From: Flavobacteriales bacterium
Lineage (GTDB): Bacteria > Bacteroidota > Bacteroidia > Flavobacteriales_F > PHOS-HE28
Direction: 5' to 3'
Assembly (NCBI GenBank): GCA_020854015.1
Contig: JADZGG010000426.1
Span: forward strand, 1 to 6,656
DNA: 6,656 bases
Part shown: positions 1 through 6,339 of the stretch, piece after piece
How positions within the stretch are numbered: position 1 is the stretch's first letter
Layout of the letters: each line of letters opens with the position of its first letter
Notes under the pieces: model-generated
The model's database searches: none
What the model was told of the DNA's origin: nothing
The model's input: only the letters and a program-made list of their open reading frames with translations
Made by a program: the position numbers and the translations under genes

Positions 1-64
1 CTCATCAGCACCTGGATCAATTCCCTCGATCCTCCCTGTCCTTAAACCACCGGAACCAACGACC

Positions 65-2077
65 ATGAAACGATCACTCCTCTTTTCCGCCCTAGGCCTT
101 TGCACCTGGCAGGTGCAGGCGCAGGACCAATGCGCCACAGCGCTGCCCATCACCCTAGGCACCTACACGGTGACCGCTGTGAACGGCACCGAGATCCCCT
201 CGCCCATCTGTGCACCCAACGGCCTGGGCAACACCACCGCCTCAGAGTGGTACGCTTTCACGGCCACTGCTGACACCTCGATCACCGTGACCACCGACCT
301 GGCGGTGAACGCCGGCAAGGACACACGCGTTCACGTTTACACCGGAAGCTGTGGCGCCCTCAACTGTGTGGCCGGTGATGATGACTCAGGCACGGGCTAC
401 CTCTCCGTGTGCACCTTCAATGTGACGGCGAACACCACCTACACCATCGCCTTCGACAACCGGTGGAGCGCGAACGGCTTTGACTTCCGCCTGTTGGAGA
501 CCCTTCCCCCACCTCCTCCGCCTGCAGGCTTCACGGCAACAGGCCTCACCGGTGTGGCCGGCTTTGCTTACTGCGTGGTCGACATGAACGCCGATGGCCT
601 GGATGACGCCGTGGACGTTTCCGCCACCAGCATCCACATCAACTACCAACTCTCCGGTGGTGGCTTCCAAGCGGTGACCCTGCCCACGAGCGGCGCGGAC
701 TATGAACCCTCTTGGAGCATGTGCGCCGGCGACCTCGACGGCAATGGCTACAACGACCTGGTCTATGCCGGCAGCGGCATCACCCTGATGCTGGCCAACA
801 ACGACGGCAGCGCCTACACTGAGACCTCCTTCCCGCAGTACATCTTCTGCCAGCGCTCCAACACGGTCGACCTCAACAACGATGGTCACCTCGATGTGTT
901 CAGCTGCCACGATGTGGAACCCAACGTGTACTTCCTGAACGATGGTTCCAACAACTTCACCTACTATCAAGGTGGGCTCGGTGACACGCCGGATGGAGGC
1001 AACTACGGTTCGATCTTCCTGGATTACGACAACGACCATGATGTGGACATGTTCATTGCGAAGTGCCGTGGTGCGAACTCACTGGCAGCGGTCGATCAGA
1101 TGCACAGGAACAACGGCGACGGCACCTTCACCGAAGTGGCCGCAAGCTTGAACCTGGCCGAAACCCCGGGAGCATTCCCCTACCACCAGAGCTGGTCCAG
1201 CGCCTGGGGAGACTATGACAATGATGGCGACATGGACGTGTTGATCGGTGCCAGCTCCTTCACCGGCGGTGGGCACAAGCTCCTGCGCAACGATGGCACC
1301 ACCTTCACCAACGTTTCCGTGGGTTCGGGCTACGACCTGTTCACCGGCACCAGCATCGAGTTCGTCACACACGACTTCAACAACGACGGCTACCTGGACG
1401 TGTTCGGTGGTGGAGCGCTGATGCTGAACAACGGCAACATGACCTTCACGCAGTCGAGCGTGTCTCCTTCGAATGGACCGATCGGCGACCTGAACAACGA
1501 CGGTTTCCTCGATGTGCTGAACGGCAGCACGGTCTGGATGAACGAAGGCAACGACAACAACCACCTCACCATCCGCACGGTCGGAACCCTGAGCAACGTG
1601 AGCGCCATCGGCGCGCGGGTGGAGATCATCAGCGCACTGGGCACCCAGATCCGCGAAGTGCGCAGCGGCGATGGCTTCCGCTACATGAGCAGCCTCAACA
1701 CACACTTCGGTCTGGGTGCGGACACGGTGATCGCGCAGGTCAACGTGTACTGGCCTTCGGGTCTGGTGAGCACGGTGCTGAACCCCTCCGTCAATAGCAC
1801 CATCACCATCGTGGAGGACATGAGCACTTCAGTACAAGAGGTGGTGAACAACACCCTCATGCTGTTCCCCAACCCGGCCGAGGACCTGCTCCGCATCCGC
1901 AGCACCGACGACGTGAACAACCGCGTGGCCATCGTGAACGATGTGACCGGCAAGGAGGTGATACGCACCACCGTGCGCAACGGCGCCATCGACGTGAACG
2001 ACCTGAAGAGCGGCATGTACGTGTTGCACATCATGGGCAATGGCAGCTCCTTGCAAGCGAAGTTCCTGAAGGACTGA
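65..2077 (+). CDS. Secreted FG-GAP/VCBS repeat protein with ASPIC/UnbV-like domain and T9SS sorting domain
   Basis: A 670-residue protein probably exported by Sec and then secreted or surface-anchored by the type IX system. Residues 1-19 form a signal peptide (basic start, hydrophobic core, VQA before Gln20). Residues 20-145 look like a beta-sandwich domain with five cysteines (23, 49, 96, 101, 116), followed by a six-proline linker (148-153). Residues about 155-495 carry seven Asp-rich calcium-loop motifs starting at Asp173, 223, 269, 320, 383, 437 and 475 (for example DLNNDGHLD), as in FG-GAP/VCBS beta-propellers. Residues about 498-580 match an ASPIC/UnbV domain (IGARVEI, REVRSGDGF, HFGLG, VYWPSG). 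Residues 598-670 are a type A sorting domain (LFPNPAEDLL ... LKSGMYVLHI ... KFLKD). The start is the first ATG and gives a clean signal peptide; no Shine-Dalgarno or -7 box is seen in the 64 upstream bases. The domain assignments are solid; the ligand or role (adhesion, surface binding) is unknown. It ends at a strong terminator, so it is probably the last gene of its transcript. Confidence 0.93.
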   Translation: MKRSLLFSALGLCTWQVQAQDQCATALPITLGTYTVTAVNGTEIPSPICAPNGLGNTTASEWYAFTATADTSITVTTDLAVNAGKDTRVHVYTGSCGALNCVAGDDDSGTGYLSVCTFNVTANTTYTIAFDNRWSANGFDFRLLETLPPPPPPAGFTATGLTGVAGFAYCVVDMNADGLDDAVDVSATSIHINYQLSGGGFQAVTLPTSGADYEPSWSMCAGDLDGNGYNDLVYAGSGITLMLANNDGSAYTETSFPQYIFCQRSNTVDLNNDGHLDVFSCHDVEPNVYFLNDGSNNFTYYQGGLGDTPDGGNYGSIFLDYDNDHDVDMFIAKCRGANSLAAVDQMHRNNGDGTFTEVAASLNLAETPGAFPYHQSWSSAWGDYDNDGDMDVLIGASSFTGGGHKLLRNDGTTFTNVSVGSGYDLFTGTSIEFVTHDFNNDGYLDVFGGGALMLNNGNMTFTQSSVSPSNGPIGDLNNDGFLDVLNGSTVWMNEGNDNNHLTIRTVGTLSNVSAIGARVEIISALGTQIREVRSGDGFRYMSSLNTHFGLGADTVIAQVNVYWPSGLVSTVLNPSVNSTITIVEDMSTSVQEVVNNTLMLFPNPAEDLLRIRSTDDVNNRVAIVNDVTGKEVIRTTVRNGAIDVNDLKSGMYVLHIMGNGSSLQAKFLKD

Positions 2078-2095
2078 TCGCCCCCCTTATGGAGT

Positions 2096-2127
2096 GAAGG
2101 CCCGGCGTTGAAGAACGCCGGGCCTTC
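2096..2127 (+). terminator. Strong hairpin terminator after the VCBS-repeat gene
   Basis: A perfect 14-bp inverted repeat (arms 2096-2109 and 2114-2127) with a 4-base GAAG loop starts 18 bases after the stop codon of the upstream gene. The stem is GC-rich in its centre and is followed by TTCGTT, which is only weakly T-rich. Position and stem strength make a rho-independent terminator very likely on the plus strand. No T-run follows it on the minus strand. Confidence 0.85.
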
Positions 2128-2370
2128 TTCGTTACCGGGCACGGTGCACGACGTCTTCGCTGCACGACCCGCTCTTCACATCGATCCCAGCGCAGCCGAC
2201 CATGTCCTTGCAACGCGGGCTTGACGGGGCGAGCGCAGCGCTCATACAGCATACTTGTATGATGATCACCGTCCGTGCATGCGAACGCCCCCATGTCGAT
2301 CACAACACGGGGGCGTTAGCTCTTCGTTCCGCACTTCGTACATGCGATGAACGGACCGGGGGCAAAAAGC
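2128..2370. other. Convergent intergenic region without a supportable gene
   Basis: This lies between the convergent VCBS-repeat gene and the H1-like gene. Only short ORFs occur, and they run through the hairpins and resemble no protein. It holds an 8-bp direct repeat TGCACGAC (2145-2152 and 2161-2168), a 6-bp dyad with a one-base centre at 2231-2243 (GAGCGC-A-GCGCTC), a dyad at 2250-2261 (CATAC-TT-GTATG) and the hairpin at 2281-2320 listed separately. No -7-like box was found that would support a small RNA here. Confidence 0.5.
2281..2320. terminator. GC-rich hairpin, possible second terminator
   Basis: Inverted repeat with a perfect 9-bp core (2284-2292 pairs with 2309-2317), extending to 12 bp with one mismatch (2281-2292 with 2309-2320) around a 16-base loop. 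It lacks a good T-tract on either side (TTAGCTCTTCGTT on the plus strand). It lies between two convergent genes that each have their own terminator, so it may be a back-up or bidirectional terminator, or the 3' end of an unrecognised small RNA. The hairpin is certain; its function is not. Confidence 0.45.
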
Positions 2371-2395
2371 GAAGGGCCCGATGAACGGGCCCTTC
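2364..2395 (-). terminator. Rho-independent terminator of the H1-like gene
   Basis: Read on the minus strand, a perfect 10-bp GC-rich stem (2386-2395 with 2371-2380, 5-base loop) is followed after two bases by a run of five T (plus-strand A at 2364-2368). It begins 19 bases beyond the stop codon of the Lys/Ala-rich gene. Stem plus T-tract on this strand is the classical intrinsic terminator arrangement. Confidence 0.88.
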
Positions 2396-2414
2396 AAGCG
2401 TAACGAGAACGCTA

Positions 2415-2570
2415 TTACTTCTTCTTCGCAGCCTTCTTGGCGGTCTTCTTGGCGGCCTTCTTGGCGGTCGCCTTCTTAGCAGGGGCAGCCTTCTTAGCAG
2501 CCTTCTTTGCAGTTGCCTTCTTCGCGGGGGCAGCCTTCTTGGCGGCCTTCTTCGCAGCTTTCTTTGCCAT
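2415..2570 (-). CDS. Small Lys/Ala-rich histone H1-like DNA-binding protein
   Basis: A 51-residue, extremely basic protein: 23 Lys, 22 Ala, 3 Thr, 2 Pro and the initial Met, with no acidic or aromatic residue. The pattern of KKAA blocks broken by PAKKATA resembles the C-terminal tail of eukaryotic histone H1 and the bacterial H1/Hc1-like proteins of Bacteroidota and Chlamydiota, which bind DNA without sequence preference and help compact the nucleoid. Residues 11-25 and 26-40 are an exact 15-residue tandem repeat. I chose the ATG at 2570 rather than the in-frame ATG at 2630, because the extra 20 residues are unlike the rest and a putative -7 box (2589-2596) would lie inside that extension. 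No Shine-Dalgarno is present. A good terminator follows, so it is probably a single-gene transcript. Regulation may involve the dyad at 2582-2593. The role in DNA binding is inferred from composition alone. Confidence 0.85.
   Translation of the reverse strand: MAKKAAKKAAKKAAPAKKATAKKAAKKAAPAKKATAKKAAKKTAKKAAKKK
2451..2540 (-). repeat. Two tandem copies of a 45-bp coding repeat
   Basis: Copies 2496-2540 and 2451-2495 encode the identical 15 residues KKAAPAKKATAKKAA but differ at 7 of 45 bases, all synonymous. Shorter KKAA-type units flank both copies. Such repeats usually arise by slippage or unequal recombination and cause length variation of H1-like tails between strains. Confidence 0.9.
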
Positions 2571-2581
2571 TTGTTCTGGAG

Positions 2582-2593
2582 GTTTGAACAAAC
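2582..2593. promoter_or_regulatory. 12-bp dyad overlapping the -7 box and likely start site
   Basis: The plus-strand sequence GTTTGAACAAAC has 5-bp inverted arms around two central bases. It overlaps five bases of the putative -7 box and the expected transcription start of the H1-like gene, a position where a bound dimeric repressor would block transcription. No regulator is identified, and a chance dyad is possible because the TTTG of the box itself forms part of one arm. Confidence 0.35.
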
Positions 2594-2596
2594 GTA
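2589..2596 (-). promoter_or_regulatory. Putative Bacteroidetes -7 box for the H1-like gene
   Basis: On the minus strand the sequence TACGTTTG fits the Bacteroidetes -7 consensus TAnnTTTG exactly and ends 18 bases before the ATG at 2570. No convincing -33 TTG element is seen upstream. If real, the leader would be only about a dozen bases long. Confidence 0.5.
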
Positions 2597-2637
2597 TCCC
2601 GTTCTGAGCTATCTCACGCGACGTGGTCATGAAGTTC

Positions 2638-2659
2638 TTTTAACGACCTGTTGTTAAAA
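2638..2659. repeat. AT-rich inverted repeat, 7-bp arms
   Basis: TTTTAAC (2638-2644) is inverted as GTTAAAA (2653-2659) around an 8-base spacer. It lies about 40 bp upstream of the putative -7 box of the H1-like gene, in otherwise GC-richer DNA. It could be a regulator-binding site; it is not a terminator, as no T-run follows in a sensible place. Confidence 0.4.
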
Positions 2660-2677
2660 AGCATGATCGCGTCTTCA

Positions 2678-2695
2678 TGATCGATCCTTCGATCA
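2678..2695. repeat. Short hairpin-forming inverted repeat TGATCGA/TCGATCA
   Basis: Arms 2678-2684 and 2689-2695 are perfect 7-bp inverted copies with a 4-base TCCT loop. It lies in the non-coding stretch upstream of the H1-like gene. No function can be assigned. Confidence 0.4.
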
Positions 2696-2736
2696 CCGAT
2701 CAATGTCATCACATCATTTGCGTGCTCCATCATCAG

Positions 2737-2791
2737 CGCATGCGTTGCACGCATCCATCGCATGCATGTGCATGAGCACGTGATGCGCATG
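2737..2791. repeat. Cluster of small palindromes and a bulged hairpin
   Basis: About 55 bp dominated by GCAT/ATGC words with long alternating purine-pyrimidine runs. It contains the palindromes CGCATGCG (2737-2744), CATGCATG (2761-2768), CACGTG (2777-2782) and ATGCGCAT (2783-2790), a small hairpin ATGCGT-TGC-ACGCAT (2740-2754), and a larger fold at 2756-2791. In the larger fold 2765-2771 pairs with 2776-2782 (one G-U in plus-strand RNA) around an ATGA loop, then 2759-2763 pairs with 2783-2787 after a bulged G2764, then 2756-2758 pairs with 2789-2791 after a bulged C2788. It sits between two minus-strand genes. It could be a structured RNA, a protein-binding or DNA-structure site, or the end region of the barrel gene transcript. 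Confidence 0.5.
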
Positions 2792-2856
2792 AAGTGTTGA
2801 GCTGTGATCATCGAGCAACGTCAGTGGATGCACATCGCGTAACGATGGACTTGCGT

Positions 2857-3375
2857 TCAGTGCAATGGACGCTTCGCATCATCACCCGATAAGCGCAGTA
2901 CGCGGAACGCATACGTAAGGGTGAGCATGTGCGTGTTGATGCCAGGCAGGCGATCGCTCGCGAGCCCGATGTTATATGCATAGGTGAGCTTGGCCTTGAA
3001 GATGCCGATGCCGATCTCGGGTCGCAGCACAGCGCAACCCTCGCCTGCTTCGAAGTACTGGATCAACTGCACGCCTATGGCAACACCTCCCGTACCGTAC
3101 ACGCCCACCTTCACACCAAGCAGTTCGGGTCGATCCACGCGCACCTCGCTACCCAGATAGTAACTGACGCCGAACGGATGGTGAACGACGCCATAGATGT
3201 TGCGCCCGATGCCGAGCTCCGCGAAACCATGGGTGCCCTGATGGTATCCGACGAGCAGGGTAAGCTCATCGTGCACCTCCGCACCAGGACGGTACGGAAG
3301 GACCTTCTCTTCCCCATCCTGGGCCTTCACACCATATGTGAGATTGAACAGAAGAAGGATGCATAGCCGTCGCAT
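2857..3375 (-). CDS. Small exported protein, probable outer-membrane beta-barrel
   Basis: A 172-residue protein with a clear signal peptide (MRRLCILLLFNLTYGVKA, probable cleavage before Gln19). The mature part alternates hydrophobic and polar residues in about seven or eight short stretches rich in Gly and aromatic residues (for example ELTLLVGYHQG, FAELGIGRNIYG, GVSYYLGSEVRV, VLRPEIGIGIF, AKLTYAYNIGL, HMLTLTYAFRVLRL), as expected for a small beta-barrel of the bacterial outer membrane. It resembles uncharacterised Bacteroidota proteins of similar size; no enzyme motif is seen. I start it at 3375 rather than at the in-frame ATG at 3561, because only this start gives an export signal and the longer form would overlap the divergent formate dehydrogenase gene. 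There is no obvious terminator after its stop; the next gene on this strand begins 286 bp further on and seems to have its own promoter. Function unknown. Confidence 0.8.
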   Translation of the reverse strand: MRRLCILLLFNLTYGVKAQDGEEKVLPYRPGAEVHDELTLLVGYHQGTHGFAELGIGRNIYGVVHHPFGVSYYLGSEVRVDRPELLGVKVGVYGTGGVAIGVQLIQYFEAGEGCAVLRPEIGIGIFKAKLTYAYNIGLASDRLPGINTHMLTLTYAFRVLRLSGDDAKRPLH

Positions 3376-3382
3376 AGCCTTC

Positions 3383-3390
3383 CGAAAGTA
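3383..3390 (-). promoter_or_regulatory. Weak candidate -7 box for the beta-barrel gene
   Basis: On the minus strand TACTTTCG differs by one base from TAnnTTTG. It ends only 7 bases before the ATG at 3375, so a transcript from it would be nearly leaderless. A TTGG lies upstream, but closer than the usual -33 spacing. Low confidence. Confidence 0.25.
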
Positions 3391-3446
3391 ATCGGAGGCC
3401 GAACCAATGGCACACCGACACCCGCGATCACCCACCCCACCCTTCC

Positions 3447-3454
3447 TATCTTCG
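3447..3454 (+). promoter_or_regulatory. Putative Bacteroidetes -7 box for the formate dehydrogenase gene
   Basis: TATCTTCG differs by one base from the TAnnTTTG consensus and ends 18 bases before the ATG at 3473, the same distance as in the H1-like gene. No clear -33 TTG is present. Its position supports 3473 as the start codon, because an upstream in-frame ATG at 3407 would precede the promoter. Confidence 0.4.
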
Positions 3455-3472
3455 TGCATCACGTCTTTCCAC

Positions 3473-6337
3473 ATGAACACGCCCCAAGCAAAGACCGGCA
3501 CCAGCGCCCCCCCATCGGCCCGCACGCAGTCCGCTCCTTCCACGAGCAATGCGGTGGCCACCGAGGTCGACGTCGCTTACATCGACGGCAAGGCGTACCC
3601 GATCAATAAGAACGAGACAATGCTGGCCTTCATGCGCCGGCACATCGGACCGAACCCGGTACCCACGCTTTGTGACGCACCGAACCTGGAGCCCTTCGGA
3701 AGCTGCCGCGTGTGTTCAGTGGAAGTAGCTCTGCAAGAGGACGGTCCGACCAAGGTGATGGCCAGCTGCCACACCCCCGTGGGCAAGGGCATGTACCTCA
3801 CCACCAACAGTCCGCGCATGGAGCGGCTGCGCAAGAACATCATCGAGCTGGTGCTCACCGACTACGATACCGAGCGGCTGAAGAAAGAGGACCACGGCGC
3901 CAACGAACTCTACAACGTCGTGCAGCAGGTCGGCTTCGACATGGACAGCGTGCGCTACCCCAAGGGGAAGAACCACCTGTCCACGCCGATCGACACGAGC
4001 CATCCTGATATGGTAAGCGACCTCAGTGCATGCATCAGCTGCTACCGCTGCGTGCGTGCCTGCGATGAAGTGCAGGGCGAGTTCGTGCTGACCATGGCCG
4101 GTCGCGGATTCGACAACCACATTGTGAAGGGCACCGACGAGAGCTTCTTCAAGAGCGATTGCGTGAGCTGCGGCGCCTGTGCGCAGGCCTGCCCCACCAG
4201 CGCCATCACCGATGTGTTCAAGAGCAAGGAGACAGTGGCCGACACGACGGTGCGCAGCGTGTGCACCTATTGCGGCGTGGGCTGCAACCTGGAGGTGAAG
4301 GTGAAGGACGAGAAGGTCGTGGCCATCCGTTCCCCCTACGATGCCGAAGCGAACCAGGGACACACCTGCCTCAAGGGCCGTTATGCCTTCCACTTCTACG
4401 ATCACCCGGAGCGCTTGCGCACACCTCTTATAAGGAAGGACGGTGAGCTCGTGCCCGCGACCTGGGATGAAGCCTATACCTATATAGTGGATGGGTTCGC
4501 CGACATCATCGCGAAGCACGGACCCGACGCCATCGGTGGGGTAAGCAGCGCGCGTTGCCCGAATGAGGAGAACTACCTCATGCAGAAGTTCTTCCGCGTG
4601 CAGGCCGGCACCAACAACATCGACAGCTGCGCGCGCGTGTGCCACAGCCCCACGGCACTCGGCATGCAGAAGACCTTCGGCACCGGCGCGGCCACCAACA
4701 GCATCATCGACCTGGAGTACACCGACACCATCATGGTGATCGGCGCCAACCCCACCGACGCGCACCCGGTGACCGGTGCCAAGATCAAGCAGCAGATCAT
4801 GAAGGGCAAGACGCTCATCGTGATCGACCCGCGCCGCACCGAGCTGGCCCGCTACGCCAAGTACCACCTGCAGCTGCGCCCCGGCACCAACGTAGCCCTG
4901 CTGAACATGATGATGCACTACATCGTCAGCGAAGGGCTGGTGAAGCAGGAGTTCATTGACACGCGCACGGAGGGTTATGAAGACTTCAAGAAGGAAGTCC
5001 TCGGCGTGGACATCGTCGCCATGGAACGCGAGACGGGCGTGGACCGCGAACTGGTGCGCCAGGCCGCCATCGCCTACGCCAGCGCCCCCAACGCCATGAG
5101 CTTCCACGGCCTGGGCGTCACCGAGCATTACCAGGGCACCTTCACCGTGATGCAGATCGCCGACCTCGCGATGATGACCGGCAACATCGGTCGCCGCGGT
5201 GTGGGCGTGAACCCGCTGCGCGGACAGAACAACGTGCAGGGCGCGGCCGACATGGGCTGCCAGCCCCACCAGGGCGCCGGCTACTTCGCCGTGGACACGC
5301 CCGAGTACAGCAAGCTCTACGACGACTTCTACGGGGTGCACGTTCCGAACGTGGTGGGCAAGAAGATCCCGCAGATGTACGACGCGGCCCTCGCCGGCAC
5401 CCTGAAGGCCATGTGGGTGATCGGGGAGGACATGGGGCAGACGGACCCCAACACCAACCATGTGCGCAAGGCCTTGGGTGCGCTGGACCTCTTCGTGGTG
5501 CAGGAGCTCTTCATGACGGAGACCGCCAAGCTCGCACACGTGGTACTGCCCGCCGCAAGCTTCCTGGAGAAGAGTGGCACCTTCACCAACGGCGAGCGCC
5601 GCATCCAACGGGTGAACGCCGCCGTGGCTCCGGTGGAAGGCACCAAGCCCGATGGCCAGATCATCCTGGACATCATGGAGCGCTACGCCGCAAAGACCGG
5701 CCGTCGCACCGGCAACGCCAAGACCACCTACGAGCCCGCCTGGATCCTCGACGAGATCAGCCGCATCGTACCCTTCTTCAAGGGCGTGAAGTGGGACGAG
5801 CTCGGCACCAACGGCAAGCAGTGGCCCGTGGCCGCCGACGGCAAAGGCACCGAGATCCTGCACACCGACACCTTCAAGCGCGGCCGTGGCAAGTTCATCT
5901 TCAACAACTGGGAGAAGAGCCCCGAGGTCACCGCCAACGAGAAGGACTTCCCCTACATCATCACCACCAACCGCGAGTTGGAGCACTACAACTGCGGCGC
6001 CATGACGCGGCGCACCGGCAACGGCGAGATCCTGACGGAGGACGTGCTGCTCATCAACCCGGAGGACGCCGCCAAGCACGGGATCGCCGAGAGCGACATG
6101 GTCTGCGTGGAAAGCGCGCGCGGCAAAGTGGACATCAAGGCGCTGATCACCGACGAGGTGAAGCCGGGGATACTTTCAAGCACCTTCCATTTCCCGGAGA
6201 TGATGTTGAACCTGATCACCTCGAGTGTGAGTGACAGTCTCGCGATGTGTCCGGAATACAAGGTGGTGAGCTGCAGGATCCGGAAGGCGCGGAAGACGCA
6301 TTTGCGGGAGGCGGGGGAAGTGTTGGCGAAGGCATAG
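3473..6337 (+). CDS. fdhF: Formate dehydrogenase alpha subunit, molybdopterin-dependent (FdsA-like)
   Basis: A 954-residue cytoplasmic enzyme expected to interconvert formate and CO2. Residues 1-30 are a Ser/Thr/Ala/Pro-rich tail without an export signal. Residues 33-107 are a [2Fe-2S] domain (ligands Cys67, 78, 81, 99). Residues 185-245 hold two [4Fe-4S] ferredoxin motifs (Cys187/190/193/197 and 230/233/236/240). The molybdenum domain follows: [4Fe-4S] ligands Cys264, 267, 271, 299 with Lys301, active site SCARVCHSP (Cys390-His391, so Cys rather than selenocysteine), and the conserved Arg583 in NPLRGQNN. Residues 826-940 are the dinucleotide-binding domain. The length and order fit FdsA of NAD-dependent formate dehydrogenases. 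Oddly, the His-Cys3 [4Fe-4S] motif expected near residues 130-147 is absent: that stretch has no cysteine. No fdsB, fdsG or fdhD lies beside it in the window, so the electron acceptor is open. The ATG at 3473 fits the -7 box and domain start better than the one at 3407. A nitrate reductase or another molybdoenzyme is unlikely given the active-site motif. Confidence 0.93.
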   Translation: MNTPQAKTGTSAPPSARTQSAPSTSNAVATEVDVAYIDGKAYPINKNETMLAFMRRHIGPNPVPTLCDAPNLEPFGSCRVCSVEVALQEDGPTKVMASCHTPVGKGMYLTTNSPRMERLRKNIIELVLTDYDTERLKKEDHGANELYNVVQQVGFDMDSVRYPKGKNHLSTPIDTSHPDMVSDLSACISCYRCVRACDEVQGEFVLTMAGRGFDNHIVKGTDESFFKSDCVSCGACAQACPTSAITDVFKSKETVADTTVRSVCTYCGVGCNLEVKVKDEKVVAIRSPYDAEANQGHTCLKGRYAFHFYDHPERLRTPLIRKDGELVPATWDEAYTYIVDGFADIIAKHGPDAIGGVSSARCPNEENYLMQKFFRVQAGTNNIDSCARVCHSPTALGMQKTFGTGAATNSIIDLEYTDTIMVIGANPTDAHPVTGAKIKQQIMKGKTLIVIDPRRTELARYAKYHLQLRPGTNVALLNMMMHYIVSEGLVKQEFIDTRTEGYEDFKKEVLGVDIVAMERETGVDRELVRQAAIAYASAPNAMSFHGLGVTEHYQGTFTVMQIADLAMMTGNIGRRGVGVNPLRGQNNVQGAADMGCQPHQGAGYFAVDTPEYSKLYDDFYGVHVPNVVGKKIPQMYDAALAGTLKAMWVIGEDMGQTDPNTNHVRKALGALDLFVVQELFMTETAKLAHVVLPAASFLEKSGTFTNGERRIQRVNAAVAPVEGTKPDGQIILDIMERYAAKTGRRTGNAKTTYEPAWILDEISRIVPFFKGVKWDELGTNGKQWPVAADGKGTEILHTDTFKRGRGKFIFNNWEKSPEVTANEKDFPYIITTNRELEHYNCGAMTRRTGNGEILTEDVLLINPEDAAKHGIAESDMVCVESARGKVDIKALITDEVKPGILSSTFHFPEMMLNLITSSVSDSLAMCPEYKVVSCRIRKARKTHLREAGEVLAKA

Positions 6338-6339
6338 CC

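Noticed and set aside
386..1039. A 217-codon minus-strand frame inside the VCBS-repeat gene
   Set aside because: It is an antisense shadow of the Asp/Asn-rich repeats (Val/His/Glu-rich translation) with no export signal or domain.
2202..2384. A 60-codon plus-strand ORF in the convergent intergenic region
   Set aside because: It passes through two hairpins, one of them the terminator of the opposite gene, and has no recognisable protein features.
2415..2570. Low-complexity repeat reading as a CRISPR-like or simple-sequence array
   Set aside because: The repeats are in frame and encode a regular Lys/Ala pattern with a start, a stop and a terminator, and there are no spacers.
2614..2811. A 65-codon minus-strand ORF between the H1-like and barrel genes
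   Set aside because: Its translation is rich in Met, His and Cys because it runs through the GCAT-repeat cluster. It has no recognisable motif and no promoter, and it overlaps the inverted repeats; non-coding DNA is the better reading.
3407..3472. An extended N-terminus for the formate dehydrogenase from the ATG at 3407
   Set aside because: The 22 added residues are Pro/Ser/His-rich without a twin-arginine or Sec signal, and a -7-like box lies within them at 3447-3454, so the start at 3473 is preferred.
4637..4645. Possible selenocysteine at the formate dehydrogenase active site
   Set aside because: The active-site codon at 4640-4642 is TGC (Cys), not TGA, so no recoding is needed.
3716..6079. 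A 787-codon open frame on the minus strand opposite the formate dehydrogenase gene
   Set aside because: It is the antisense shadow of a GC-rich gene whose third codon positions are mostly G or C. The translation is Val/His/Gly/Ala-rich and matches no family, while the plus strand encodes an unmistakable enzyme.
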